A stretch of 64,000 nucleotides of DNA. Source: Aquibium carbonis. Its GTDB lineage: Bacteria > Pseudomonadota > Alphaproteobacteria > Rhizobiales > Rhizobiaceae. Both the position numbers and the translations under genes were made by a program. Shown here in pieces: positions 30,483-39,559 of the stretch. The stretch lies in NCBI RefSeq assembly GCF_003970795.1, contig NZ_RWKW01000005.1:42582-106581 (forward strand), in the 5' to 3' direction. Below the pieces are notes generated by a model, which made no database searches, was not told the origin of the DNA, and saw only the letters and a list, made by a program, of their open reading frames with translations. Each line of letters starts with the position of its first letter. Position 1 is the stretch's first letter.

Positions 30483-31247
30483 TCAGGGGGCGACGAAAAG
30501 GCGTAGGCTCGTGGCATCGAGCAGCGCCCGCAATGGCCCCACGGGCGGGGCGTCGCACACCATTTCATCAACGTCGGCAAGGTTCGCGAGCTTGACCAGG
30601 GCGCGGCGCCCATATTTGCTGGCGTCGACAGCCAGGAGAACTTCGTCCGATTGGCGCATGGCGGCTTGAACGGCAGCCACTTCTGCGTGGTCGTCGTCGC
30701 AGATGTCCCCGGCTGCGTCGATGCCGCTGACCGAGATGATTGCCCGATCGAACTTGAATCGCCCGATGAATTCGGGCGTTTCCGCCCGAAACACACCTGC
30801 ATCCACCGGGCGCACGAACCCGCCGGGCACAGCGACCGTGAAGTCGGTACCATCGCTCAGCAGGGTGGCGACGCGCAAACTGTAAGTCACGACGCGCAGG
30901 CCGCTGTGGCCGAGCAGCGCCTGGGCTACCGCTTCGCAGGTTGTACCCGCATCGATGAAGATGGCCGAACCGTCGGGAATGCGGCGTGCCACGGCCGCGC
31001 CGATCCGTGCCTTGGCTTCGGCGTTCTCGACGCGCCGGGCGCGGAGCACCAGCGGGTCGATCGGCTGGGTGAGAGTGACCCCGCCATGAAGCCGCCGGGC
31101 CTTGCCTTGGAGTTCAAGGTCCTGGACGTCGCGTCTGGCCGTCTGCGTCGTTACGTCGAAGAACCGGGAAATGTCGTCCAGCGAAAGATATCGGGACTGC
31201 TCCAGGCGACGCAGAAGCTCCATTTGCCGCCGCGTCTTCTTATCCAT
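30483..31247 (-). CDS. DeoR/GlpR-family transcriptional regulator
   Basis: 254 residues. The N-terminal DeoR helix-turn-helix is 'YLSLDDISRFFDVTTQTARRDVQDLE'. The C-terminal sugar-phosphate sensor domain has 'IFIDAGTTCEAVAQAL' and 'LLAVDASKYGRRALVKLANL'. Such proteins repress carbohydrate or polyol genes and respond to a phosphorylated sugar. No sugar operon is adjacent, so the target is unknown. Confidence 0.92.
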   Translation of the reverse strand: MDKKTRRQMELLRRLEQSRYLSLDDISRFFDVTTQTARRDVQDLELQGKARRLHGGVTLTQPIDPLVLRARRVENAEAKARIGAAVARRIPDGSAIFIDAGTTCEAVAQALLGHSGLRVVTYSLRVATLLSDGTDFTVAVPGGFVRPVDAGVFRAETPEFIGRFKFDRAIISVSGIDAAGDICDDDHAEVAAVQAAMRQSDEVLLAVDASKYGRRALVKLANLADVDEMVCDAPPVGPLRALLDATSLRLFVAP

Positions 31248-31402
31248 GCTCGTCTCTCAAAGGCTTTCCCCGCAATCCTGATCTCTGCGGGAAAAAGTAT
31301 CGTGGTGCCAGTCGCGTCGCAATGGTCCGGAGATCCGATCGAGAAGCTGACAGGGCGTATGTGGTCCGCCCTGTCGGTATGCTCCGCTTTGTCGGCGATT
31401 CG

Positions 31403-34400
31403 TCAGAACGCGAGCTTCAGGCTCGCGTTCAGGCCGTGGTTCCCGCCGTCGGCGGAGAGGCCACCCGAATAGTCGAGCGAGACGGTCGCGTTCTGCTGCA
31501 ACTCGAACTGCACGCCGGCCTTCAGGAACGCGGTGTCGAGGTTCACGGGCGCGCCTTCGACGCTGAAGGGGAGGCCGCCCGCGAAGGTCAAGGACGTTTC
31601 TGGCCGGTTCGTGAAGGCGTGGCGCCAGCCCGCTTCGGCGTTGAGGCGCATTGGCGTTGTCCCCAGCATCATCTCCGTCGACGCTCGTAGACCGAAGCTG
31701 ACGAAGGTCGCGTCATAACGCATGGCGTCGCCCGAAAGCGCAGCGCTGCCGCCTTGTTCGGTGAAGCTGCCCGAGCGGGCATGGACATGAGCGAGGCCAG
31801 CGAAGGGCTCGATCGTGCCGCCCGGTAGTCGGAAGGCATAGGCCGCCTCGCCGAATATCTGTGCCGTATTGACGTCGACATCGGCGCTGAGCTGGTCTGA
31901 GAAGCCGCCGAAGGCGACGTTCCGGCTGGTGTCAACCTTGCTGATCGCCAGGTTCGACCCGTAGGTCAGCCGAAGCCGGTCCAGCGCGGTCGCGCCATAG
32001 ACGCCGAAGATGAAGCTGTTGGCGTCGGCGGAAGCCGAGTACCCGCGGGAGGAGAACGACGTCGCGCCATACCCAGCCATGAAGCCGAGACGGCTGTTTG
32101 CGCCAGCCAGGGTGTCGAAACCGAACAGCACGCCCCCGCTGTTGTGCGTCAGGTCTGCGATACCCTCGGCCTTCGACCGTCCCCAGTTGCCGTAGGCCTG
32201 GATCCATGATTGCCACTCTGCCTTTTCAAACCCGACGGCTGGCAGCCTGGCCATGCGATCGGTGACCACATCGCGGGCAAAGCGGCTGTCATCTGCGAAG
32301 GCGCCGACGATCGACGGGTAGAGCTCACCGGATAGTTGCCGGAATCCGGCATCGGCAGACGCAGCATCCAGGGTCACGATGCCGTCGTAGACGGCATTGC
32401 CGGCGGCGAGTTCATCCACGGCCCGGGCGACGGACCGCGCATTGCGGGTCGTCGCGACCTCGGAAAAGAACACGTCGTTGCGCGTCAACAGCATGCTGAC
32501 GCCATACTCGCCATAGGTCAGATGCGGCAGAAGGAACGCGGCCGAAGAGCCGATCGAGGCGAACGATCCGGTGATGCCGCCGGCGGCGGAAAGGATCTCG
32601 TACTCGGTATAAGGGAGATAGTTGCCCGTCGAAGGCATGAAGTACAGCCTGCCGCCGTCGATCTGGATCGTGCCCGTCGCGATCAGGCGGTCGGTTTCGC
32701 CGTACTCATCGACCTCGACCTGATAAGTCGATCCTTCATCGAAGGTCACGTCGCCATCGACATGCAACGTTCCGATCGAATTTCCCGGGGCCAGCGTACC
32801 GCCCTTGGACACCCGCAGATCGCCGATCGTGCCGATGCCTCCGAGGGTGCCGCCGTCGAGAATGGTGGTCAGGCTGGAACTGGCGATCGATCCGTTGACC
32901 GACAACAAGCCGACTGCGATCAGCGTTTCGCCGGTGTAGGTGTTGGTGCCGGTCAGGTCCAGTTCGCCAAGCCCGGTCTTCGTCAGCGCGCCGTTGCCGG
33001 AGATCGTGCGCGCGAGGGTGACGCTGTTGCCCGCCGAAGCGATGTCGAGGCCACCGCCGGTCCCTTCGAGCACGACCTCGCGGTCGAGCGACGTCATGGT
33101 GGTGCCGGCGATCCGAAGCGTTCCGTTCGACAGGTGAAGGGCCGCCGCTGCCCCGCCGAGCGCTGCATCCTCGTCGACGATGACGATGCCTCCATCGGTG
33201 ATCAGCGTCTCTCCAATGAAACTGTGGTCGTCGATGCAGTATTCGAGGATCGCCTGCTGAAAGCGGGAATCCGTGCTCAGGCAGTCCAGCAGGGTCTTCT
33301 TCTCGTCGAGTGTCAGTCCGGTGAGAGTCGGGATGCCGTTGTCGTCGGAGACCTGCCCGAGATAGACATCAGTGCGCATGTTGTTGCGCGTCAGGTAGAA
33401 CACCTTGTCCTTGTCGTCGAAGACGGCTGCCGCCTCGCCCCAGACTAGGCGGTTTCGCTCGGCGTCGCTCGAGTCGGTGTACTTCTCGATCGCGGGTCCG
33501 ACCCACTTGATGTCGTGCGCCACGACCTCATGGTCGGTCAGCGGCGTGCGGCCGTCATTGGCATAGGCGACTTCGTCGATCGTGCCGACGTACTGGTTCG
33601 CCGGATCGTCGACGAGTTGCCACCATTTGCCGTAAGGCCTGGAGGCCATGAAATGGTCGATCCTGACGCGATCCCAGCTCGGCCAGGTGTTGGTCGCATC
33701 TTCCCCCGCGCTCGGCCAGGTCGTGCTGCCGTCTTTCAGGGGATGTGGGGCGAACTGTTCGCGCTCATCCTCGCGCTGCAGCATGATGAACTGCTTCTTG
33801 AGGATGTTCATGGTGACGGGGGTGTTGCCGGCAACTGGATAGGTCTCGTCGACGAACATCGAATCCGGGATGTCGGAATTGGCGAGGGTTTTGCCGCGGT
33901 TCTCGGTTATGAAGGTGTCGAGCTGCGTTCTGTCGACCGCGTACTGAGTCAGCAGTTGGTAATAGAACGAATTGTTCGAGCGCAGGTAGTTGCGCAGCAG
34001 CAGCTTCTGCTGGTCAACATGGTGAAGACCGCGCTCCGATACGTCGCCAGCGTTGAAATCGCCAACGACGATGACTGGCCCGTCGATGCCGGCGGTCCAG
34101 TTGAGGATGTTCTTGGCCTCGCCGATCCGGCCCGTCGAGCTGTCCGCGTAGTCGAAGTGAACCGACGCGAGCGTCGTCTGCGGCATCATGTTCTGTGCGT
34201 CGAGCGTAAGGTAGCTGAACCGATTGCCCTGCGTGCCGCTGCCATTCACGCCGCCTGCGGTTCCGTCGAGGCGATAGGTGAAGCCGGTGTCGCCGGTCTG
34301 GGTGCTGGCATAGGCGCCCAGCCCACCATTTTCCAGGATACCGGGCACGTCTCTTGCATAGGCGCTGTTGGCGCGCAGTTCCTGCCAGGCGATCACGTCG

Positions 34401-34615
34401 TAGTTGCCGGTGATCAGGAAATCGGAGATCTGCGTGAGATCGCTGCGAAAGCGATCACCCCAAGTGTTGATGGTGATCATCCGGAAGGTGCCATCCTCGG
34501 CCGAGGCACCAGTGGGGAAGGTAGACAGGGCCGCGCAGCAAAGCGCGATCGCCAGCGTTGACGTGCTACTGAAGCGTGCATTCTGGCTGCTTCGATAATG
34601 TAATTTATGTGACAT
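31403..34615 (-). CDS. autotransporter with endonuclease/exonuclease/phosphatase passenger
   Basis: 1070 residues from ATG 34615; a TTG at 34636 would add seven. A signal peptide ends near residue 40 ('FPTGASA'). Residues about 45-360 form a DNase I-like EEP domain: 'MITINTWGDRF', 'VIAWQEL' (metal Glu), 'VHFDYAD', 'VVGDFNAGD', 'RIDHFMASRP' and 'LTDHEVVAHDI' (catalytic Asp-His), so the active-site set looks complete. Next come passenger-associated beta repeats ('LTKTGLGELDLTGTNTYTGET', 'LAPGNSIGTLHVDGDVTF'), then a type V beta-barrel (about 800-1070) ending in Phe. It predicts a surface or released nuclease or phosphodiesterase. The promoter region has a palindrome and a Pho-box-like site. Confidence 0.9.
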   Translation of the reverse strand: MSHKLHYRSSQNARFSSTSTLAIALCCAALSTFPTGASAEDGTFRMITINTWGDRFRSDLTQISDFLITGNYDVIAWQELRANSAYARDVPGILENGGLGAYASTQTGDTGFTYRLDGTAGGVNGSGTQGNRFSYLTLDAQNMMPQTTLASVHFDYADSSTGRIGEAKNILNWTAGIDGPVIVVGDFNAGDVSERGLHHVDQQKLLLRNYLRSNNSFYYQLLTQYAVDRTQLDTFITENRGKTLANSDIPDSMFVDETYPVAGNTPVTMNILKKQFIMLQREDEREQFAPHPLKDGSTTWPSAGEDATNTWPSWDRVRIDHFMASRPYGKWWQLVDDPANQYVGTIDEVAYANDGRTPLTDHEVVAHDIKWVGPAIEKYTDSSDAERNRLVWGEAAAVFDDKDKVFYLTRNNMRTDVYLGQVSDDNGIPTLTGLTLDEKKTLLDCLSTDSRFQQAILEYCIDDHSFIGETLITDGGIVIVDEDAALGGAAAALHLSNGTLRIAGTTMTSLDREVVLEGTGGGLDIASAGNSVTLARTISGNGALTKTGLGELDLTGTNTYTGETLIAVGLLSVNGSIASSSLTTILDGGTLGGIGTIGDLRVSKGGTLAPGNSIGTLHVDGDVTFDEGSTYQVEVDEYGETDRLIATGTIQIDGGRLYFMPSTGNYLPYTEYEILSAAGGITGSFASIGSSAAFLLPHLTYGEYGVSMLLTRNDVFFSEVATTRNARSVARAVDELAAGNAVYDGIVTLDAASADAGFRQLSGELYPSIVGAFADDSRFARDVVTDRMARLPAVGFEKAEWQSWIQAYGNWGRSKAEGIADLTHNSGGVLFGFDTLAGANSRLGFMAGYGATSFSSRGYSASADANSFIFGVYGATALDRLRLTYGSNLAISKVDTSRNVAFGGFSDQLSADVDVNTAQIFGEAAYAFRLPGGTIEPFAGLAHVHARSGSFTEQGGSAALSGDAMRYDATFVSFGLRASTEMMLGTTPMRLNAEAGWRHAFTNRPETSLTFAGGLPFSVEGAPVNLDTAFLKAGVQFELQQNATVSLDYSGGLSADGGNHGLNASLKLAF

Positions 34616-34641
34616 AATTCGACCCCGAAACGACAAAAATG

Positions 34642-34666
34642 CAGAGAATACGGAGAGTATTCTCTG
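34642..34666. promoter_or_regulatory. 10-bp palindrome upstream of the autotransporter gene
   Basis: CAGAGAATAC and GTATTCTCTG form a perfect 10-bp inverted repeat with a 5-base spacer, 27-51 bases before the autotransporter ATG. The position fits an operator for a dimeric regulator or a 5'-leader hairpin. The surroundings are AT-rich for this genome. Confidence 0.5.
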
Positions 34667-34690
34667 TCTTTCAGGTTATCGCAGGGATAA

Positions 34691-34708
34691 ATGTAATTAT
34701 TATGACAT
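34691..34708 (-). promoter_or_regulatory. Pho-box-like site upstream of the autotransporter gene
   Basis: Read on the - strand, ATGTCAT-AATA-ATTACAT resembles the PhoB box (CTGTCAT, four AT-rich bases, CTGTCAT/C). Six of seven match in the first half and four of seven in the second, with the right spacing. It is 76-93 bases upstream of the start codon. By eye only. Confidence 0.35.
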
Positions 34709-34887
34709 TATTGATCGGGGCGATGTACGACCAAGGTCCAGGAGACGGTTGGCGAGGGGGCATGCGGGGTGCTCGGCCATGAGACCGCGAAGCTGCGGCG
34801 TTCGAGCGAGCCTGCTTTGGTTGCGGCGCAAGGATGCGCGGATACGGCGTTCAGTGCGCCGTCCGTTAAGTCCGCGGTGTCGGAACG

Positions 34888-36633
34888 TCAGCTCTCGACA
34901 GGTGCCGGACGCGGGGCAGAGGCGGCTTCCGGCGCTGCGACCAGGATGTTGGAGGCACGCAACCGCCAGATCACGCCAGCTGGTTCGAACAAGTAGTCGA
35001 CGGTTCCCGACAGATTCTGTGCCGTCAGCCTCTCGATCACCACCTGTCCAAATCCGGAGCGGGTGGGTTCGGCCACCGGTGGACCATCCATCTCCGTCCA
35101 CGAGAGCGATAGGCCGGTCTCGCCGATTCGCTGCCAGCTCACGGTCACCCTGCCTTGCTTGTCGCTCAGTGCGCCGTACTTCGTGGCGTTGGTCGCAAGT
35201 TCGTGCAGTGCGAGGCCGAGGCTTTGCACGGCGTCGGTCCTGAGTATGACGTCTTCGCCGTGGATATCGACCCGCTCGGCGTCGGGTTCGACAAAAGGAG
35301 CGAGTTGGCGAAGCACGAGATCGCGCAGGCGGCCATTTGTGCCGGCCGCGCCGAACAACAGGTCGTTGGAGCGCACCAGCGATGCGATGCGCGCGTCGAA
35401 ACTTTCTTGGAAGTCCTGGAGCGTTTCGCTGCGTCGCAGGATCTGCCGGGCGATCGCCTGCAATACGGCCATGACGTTCTTGTTGCGATGGGCCAACTCG
35501 CCCATCAGCAGCTTGATCTCCTCGACCTGATTGCGCGACTGTTCTTCACTCGCTTCCAGCGCCTGGGTCCGATCGCTGATGATGTTGGCTGCCTGCCGGA
35601 TGGCGTCGACAACCATGTTCGCCTCGGCGATGGGATGGCGTGCCGCTTCGATGGCCCGTCCCGCCGCGAGATCGCTGGCTGCGAGCCTGAGCTTGTTCAT
35701 CGCTAACGACATGCGTCGTGCCAGCACGCTTGCCAGTGCAATGCTCGCCAGGCCGACGACAAGCGCCAGTGCTCCGAGTCCGCTCATGCTGTTCCAGAAA
35801 GGTGCGTCGAGCACGGCGCGGGAGACCCGCACCGACGTGCGCCAGCCGGTCGTCGACGACCACCGATAGCCTTCCACCCACTCGGTCGAATCGTCATCGG
35901 CCTCGCGAATGATCCCAGCACTGGTGGGTGACTGTCCCACGGAGGGCGGTTCGTCGGAGACGTCGCCATCCGACCGCTGCGCTAGGATGCTGCCTTTTCG
36001 GTCGGACACGGTGACTGTCCAACCGGTACCGAGCTGTTCTTTGCCGATGATGTCTGCGATGCGGCTCGGAGAGAAGGTGATGACGAGCACTTGGTGAACC
36101 AGGTCACCGGCGAAGACGGGCAATTCGACATTGACGACGGGCTCACCGGAAACCTTGCCGACGAAGACATCCGATACATGGGGCAGGCCCGTGCGGAATA
36201 CCGATTCCACGCCCTCTGAATTGGCGACGTGCGGCAGCGGCGTGCCGAATGGGACGCGGGTGTTGAGGAGTTGCTGGAAGTCCGGTGCGACCAAAATGAC
36301 GTGGACGTCGCTGTTGCGAAGCGCCGCCTTTGCCCGGGTATGAAACCCTTCCAGATCGCCGGCTTTGAGGAGTTCGGAGGTCGCGAGCGTGTCCAGGACC
36401 GTCAACCAGCCGATGACGTCGCGATCGACCGACGCAGAAATGTCCTGCGCCATCCGCTGTAGCCGACTCTCGTTCGCTGCGAGTTCGGCCTGCGCAAACC
36501 AGCTCACCGCGAGCGCGGCGATCACGAAAAGAGGCAGCACCAGGATCGCCGCAAAGGCGATCAGGTGGAACTTCAACGTTCTCGGCGCCGACGTGTGCCG
36601 CGCCAGCAGACGCTTGGGACGCAACGGTCGCAT
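34888..36633 (-). CDS. HWE-family sensor histidine kinase
   Basis: About 581 residues from ATG 36633; an in-frame GTG at 36723 would add 30 basic residues. The first membrane segment lies about 20-42, then an extracytoplasmic dCache-like sensor region, then a second segment near 290-310. The kinase core is of HWE type: H-box 'LAHRNKNVMAVLQAIARQIL', N-box 'HELATNATKYGAL' and the 'WTE' motif before a 'GFGQVVIERL' G-box. No response regulator is adjacent. The gene is upstream of, and co-directional with, the autotransporter, across 270 bases of AT-rich DNA. Confidence 0.9.
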   Translation of the reverse strand: MRPLRPKRLLARHTSAPRTLKFHLIAFAAILVLPLFVIAALAVSWFAQAELAANESRLQRMAQDISASVDRDVIGWLTVLDTLATSELLKAGDLEGFHTRAKAALRNSDVHVILVAPDFQQLLNTRVPFGTPLPHVANSEGVESVFRTGLPHVSDVFVGKVSGEPVVNVELPVFAGDLVHQVLVITFSPSRIADIIGKEQLGTGWTVTVSDRKGSILAQRSDGDVSDEPPSVGQSPTSAGIIREADDDSTEWVEGYRWSSTTGWRTSVRVSRAVLDAPFWNSMSGLGALALVVGLASIALASVLARRMSLAMNKLRLAASDLAAGRAIEAARHPIAEANMVVDAIRQAANIISDRTQALEASEEQSRNQVEEIKLLMGELAHRNKNVMAVLQAIARQILRRSETLQDFQESFDARIASLVRSNDLLFGAAGTNGRLRDLVLRQLAPFVEPDAERVDIHGEDVILRTDAVQSLGLALHELATNATKYGALSDKQGRVTVSWQRIGETGLSLSWTEMDGPPVAEPTRSGFGQVVIERLTAQNLSGTVDYLFEPAGVIWRLRASNILVAAPEAASAPRPAPVES

Positions 36634-36807
36634 TCCTCTCAACCGTCCGGCCGGACCGGACGTTTCCCCGAACAGGCAGGTCAGGCCGTGGCGGCAGTCT
36701 GGCGCAAAGACCTGCGAGACCACTTTATGCCGACCCCAACCCCACGATGCAATGGAAGTCGCGCGACCACGCGCGCTGAAGTCTCGTCGTATCGCGAATG
36801 TGGATGT

Positions 36808-37224
36808 TCAGCGAGCGAGAACGGCGAAGGCTCGCGCGGCGCCGCCCTGAACAACATCGACGGCCCGGCCAAATCCGTCGCGCATCGTCAGTACACCGTC
36901 GGTTGTTCGATAGACGAGATACTCGCTGGTGCGCCCGACGAAAGCGATCCCCGGAAGGAACATGTCCATACCCGGGGTCTCTTGCCGTGAACCGCCCGTG
37001 CCCGCCGAGGCTGCGAGCAAAAGTCCGGGGTCGTCCTGCCTGTCGCATTGCGCCTTGATGAGTGGGTAATGCCGGTGTGTCTCCGAAGTGATCACTGATG
37101 CGAGTGTGGCTTCACACTCCTCGATGGTCGTAAACTGTTCGACAGGTTCGCCCAGCGGAACACAAAGCTGTTCTTCGCAGTCGCATCCCATCATCGTCAG
37201 CGCAATTAATACAGGCTTGAGCAT
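36808..37224 (-). CDS. small exported hypothetical protein
   Basis: 138 residues from 'MLKPVLIALTMMGCDCEEQLC'; the upstream open frame is rejected. The short hydrophobic N-terminus ending in a Cys cluster could be a lipoprotein signal (TMMGC) but is weak. Further features: 'FTTIEECEATLASVI', a Cys-bearing middle, and a Gly-rich C-terminus. No family recognised. Divergent from sqdB. Confidence 0.55.
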   Translation of the reverse strand: MLKPVLIALTMMGCDCEEQLCVPLGEPVEQFTTIEECEATLASVITSETHRHYPLIKAQCDRQDDPGLLLAASAGTGGSRQETPGMDMFLPGIAFVGRTSEYLVYRTTDGVLTMRDGFGRAVDVVQGGAARAFAVLAR

Positions 37225-37491
37225 GATTCCTGTCCCATTATCCTCCCGACGATGATGCGGTAGATGGAGATCCGGGCCGCATTTGGCCCCAAACCGGGAG
37301 AGACTGTGGCGGTTCGCTGCCCGAGCCCCAGCTGTGCCTGCGCTGCAACAACACTTTTGCGCCGCCACCACGGCTCCGAAGCCGGACCCGGCACTGCACG
37401 TCGTGCCTTGAGCGTGCCTCACAGCAGCCGTTATTCCTGTCACAAATGGCTGCTATCGGGGAGCCGGCTACGAAAGGAAGGAACCGAGTCG

Positions 37492-38712
37492 ATGAAGATT
37501 GCAGTTCTGGGGGGCGACGGCTTCGTCGGCTGGCCGACATCCCTGCACCTGTCCAGCCTCGGGCACGAGATTCATATTCTCGACAATCTCTCGCGCCGCT
37601 GGATCGACACGGAACTCGGCGTGCAGTCGCTGACCCCCATGGATTCGATACAGGAACGCACTCGCATTTGGCATCAGGAGACGGGCAGGCGCATCCATTT
37701 CCACCTGATCGACCTCGCGCGCGACTACGAGGTGCTGAAGCGCTGGCTGTCGGAGAACCGGCCCGACGCAATCATCCATTTCGCCGAGCAGCGCGCCGCG
37801 CCCTATTCGATGAAGAGCGACCGGCACAAGAACTACACGGTCAACAACAACGTCAACGCCACGCACAACCTGCTCAACGCCATGGTCGAACTGGACCTCG
37901 ACGCGCATCTCGTCCATCTCGGCACGATGGGCGTCTATGGCTATTCGACAGTCGGCGCGGCGATCCCGGAAGGTTACCTGCCGGTCGGCATCGAGACGAT
38001 GGGCGGCGCGACGGTCAGCCAGGAAATCCTCTATCCTGCCAATCCCGGCTCTATCTACCACATGACCAAATGCCTGGATCAGCTGCTGTTTCAGTTCTAC
38101 GCCAAGAACGACGGCGTGCGCATCACCGACCTGCACCAGGGCATTGTCTGGGGGACCCATACCGAACAGACGCGCCTGCATCCGCAACTCGTCAACCGCT
38201 TCGATTATGACGGCGACTACGGCACCGTGCTGAACCGCTTTCTGATCCAGGCGGCGATTGGCTATCCGCTGACGGTGCACGGCACCGGCGGACAGACACG
38301 TGCGTTCATCCACGTTCAGGATTCGGTTCGCTGCATCGAGTTGGCGCTCAGATCCGCGCCTAAGCGCGGCGAACGGGTGAAGATCTTCAACCAGATGACC
38401 GAGACGCATCGGGTGCGCGACCTGGCCGAGATGGTGGCGCGGATCGCCGGCGGCCGTGTTGCCTACCTGCCCAACCCGCGCAAGGAGGCGGCGGAGAATG
38501 ACCTCGTGGTCCGCAACGAGCAGTTCCTGGCGCTCGGGCTCGACCCGATCACGCTGGAGGCCGGGCTGCTGTCGGAGGTGATCGACGTGGCGCGGAAGTT
38601 CGCGTATCGGGTCGACCGTTCGCGCATCCCCGCTGTTTCGGCGTGGACGAAGGACATCGCGCCGACGCTGGACCACGATCCGGAAGGCAAACGGCTGAAG
38701 AGCGTCGGGTGA
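37492..38712 (+). CDS. sqdB: UDP-sulfoquinovose synthase
   Basis: 406 residues from 'MKIAVLGGDGFVGWPTSLHL'; the open frame upstream is not coding. It is an extended short-chain dehydrogenase that converts UDP-glucose and sulfite to UDP-sulfoquinovose, the head-group donor of sulfolipid SQDG. NAD-binding 'GGDGFVG', catalytic Tyr/Lys in 'YHMTKCLD', Thr in 'LGTMGVYG', and SqdB-specific 'HFAEQRAAPYSM' and 'TRAFIHVQDSV' are visible. It is first in an sqdB-sqdD-sqdC operon, as in Rhodobacter and Sinorhizobium. Confidence 0.95.
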   Translation: MKIAVLGGDGFVGWPTSLHLSSLGHEIHILDNLSRRWIDTELGVQSLTPMDSIQERTRIWHQETGRRIHFHLIDLARDYEVLKRWLSENRPDAIIHFAEQRAAPYSMKSDRHKNYTVNNNVNATHNLLNAMVELDLDAHLVHLGTMGVYGYSTVGAAIPEGYLPVGIETMGGATVSQEILYPANPGSIYHMTKCLDQLLFQFYAKNDGVRITDLHQGIVWGTHTEQTRLHPQLVNRFDYDGDYGTVLNRFLIQAAIGYPLTVHGTGGQTRAFIHVQDSVRCIELALRSAPKRGERVKIFNQMTETHRVRDLAEMVARIAGGRVAYLPNPRKEAAENDLVVRNEQFLALGLDPITLEAGLLSEVIDVARKFAYRVDRSRIPAVSAWTKDIAPTLDHDPEGKRLKSVG

Positions 38713-38731
38713 GAGGCGGTTCGGGCGCAAC

Positions 38732-39559
38732 ATGACCCGCCACGCCTTCGTCACGCTGGTCACAAATGTCGACTATGCGCGCGGCGCTGCGGCACTGATC
38801 CGGTCGCTGAAACGTGCCGGAACGAAGGCCGAGGTCGTCGTGCTCCACACCGGCGGCGTCGCGGCTAGCCAACTGTCGCCGCTGAAGGCACTCGGTGCTC
38901 GGCTGGTCGCATCCGAGTTGCTACCCACTTCGGATGCGTTCAACGAACGACACGCCCGAGCAAAACTGCATGCCGATGCGCCGTTCATTCGGGGCCGCAA
39001 GCCCGACTTCCACACGCCGCTCGACAATTTCGCCAAGTTGCGTCTGTGGGAGTTGGAGGAATACGATCGAGTCGTCTTTCTCGACGCCGACACGATCGTG
39101 CTGCGCAGCATCGACCGGTTGTTCGGCTACCCCGAGTTCTCCGCAGCGCCGAATGTCTACGAAAGCCTCTCCGACTTTCATCGGCTGAACTCGGGCGTCT
39201 TCGTCGCGCAGCCGTCGCGGGCGACCTTCGATGCCATGCTTGCCCGCCTTGACGCGCCCGACGCCTTCTGGCGACGGACCGACCAGACTTTCCTCGAGAC
39301 GTTCTTCCCCGACTGGCACGGCCTGCCGGTGTTCGACAACATGCTTCAATATGTGTGGTTCAACCTCCCGGAACTGTGGGACTGGGCGTCGGTTCGAGTC
39401 ATCCACTACCAGTATGAGAAGCCTTGGGAGGCCGCACACCCGAGGGCCGAGCAGCTTAGGCCGCTCATCGAAATGTGGAAGGCGTTGGACACCGATCTGC
39501 CACTTCCCGACCTCGCCGGGCTCGCAAACCCTGCCGACCGGGCGAGCCCGCAAAAGTGA
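38732..39559 (+). CDS. sqdD: glycosyltransferase of sulfolipid synthesis (GT8, glycogenin-like)
   Basis: 275 residues. It is a GT8/glycogenin-like protein with the DxD metal site in 'VVFLDADTIVLRSIDRLF' near residue 113. It follows sqdB after 19 bases and precedes sqdC with a 4-base overlap (GTGA). In Rhodobacter SqdD is proposed to act in the final transfer of sulfoquinovose to diacylglycerol. Assignment rests on family plus operon position. Confidence 0.88.
   Translation: MTRHAFVTLVTNVDYARGAAALIRSLKRAGTKAEVVVLHTGGVAASQLSPLKALGARLVASELLPTSDAFNERHARAKLHADAPFIRGRKPDFHTPLDNFAKLRLWELEEYDRVVFLDADTIVLRSIDRLFGYPEFSAAPNVYESLSDFHRLNSGVFVAQPSRATFDAMLARLDAPDAFWRRTDQTFLETFFPDWHGLPVFDNMLQYVWFNLPELWDWASVRVIHYQYEKPWEAAHPRAEQLRPLIEMWKALDTDLPLPDLAGLANPADRASPQK

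Noticed and set aside
32336..33448. 370-codon open frame antisense to the autotransporter
   Set aside because: No recognisable domain; explained by codon bias of the opposite strand.
37437..37460. Possible Pho box upstream of sqdB
   Set aside because: Only the first half CTGTCAC matches; the second half is mis-spaced and poor, so it is not listed as a feature.
37468..38763. 431-codon open frame antisense to sqdB
   Set aside because: It covers the SqdB coding sequence, which has clear catalytic motifs.
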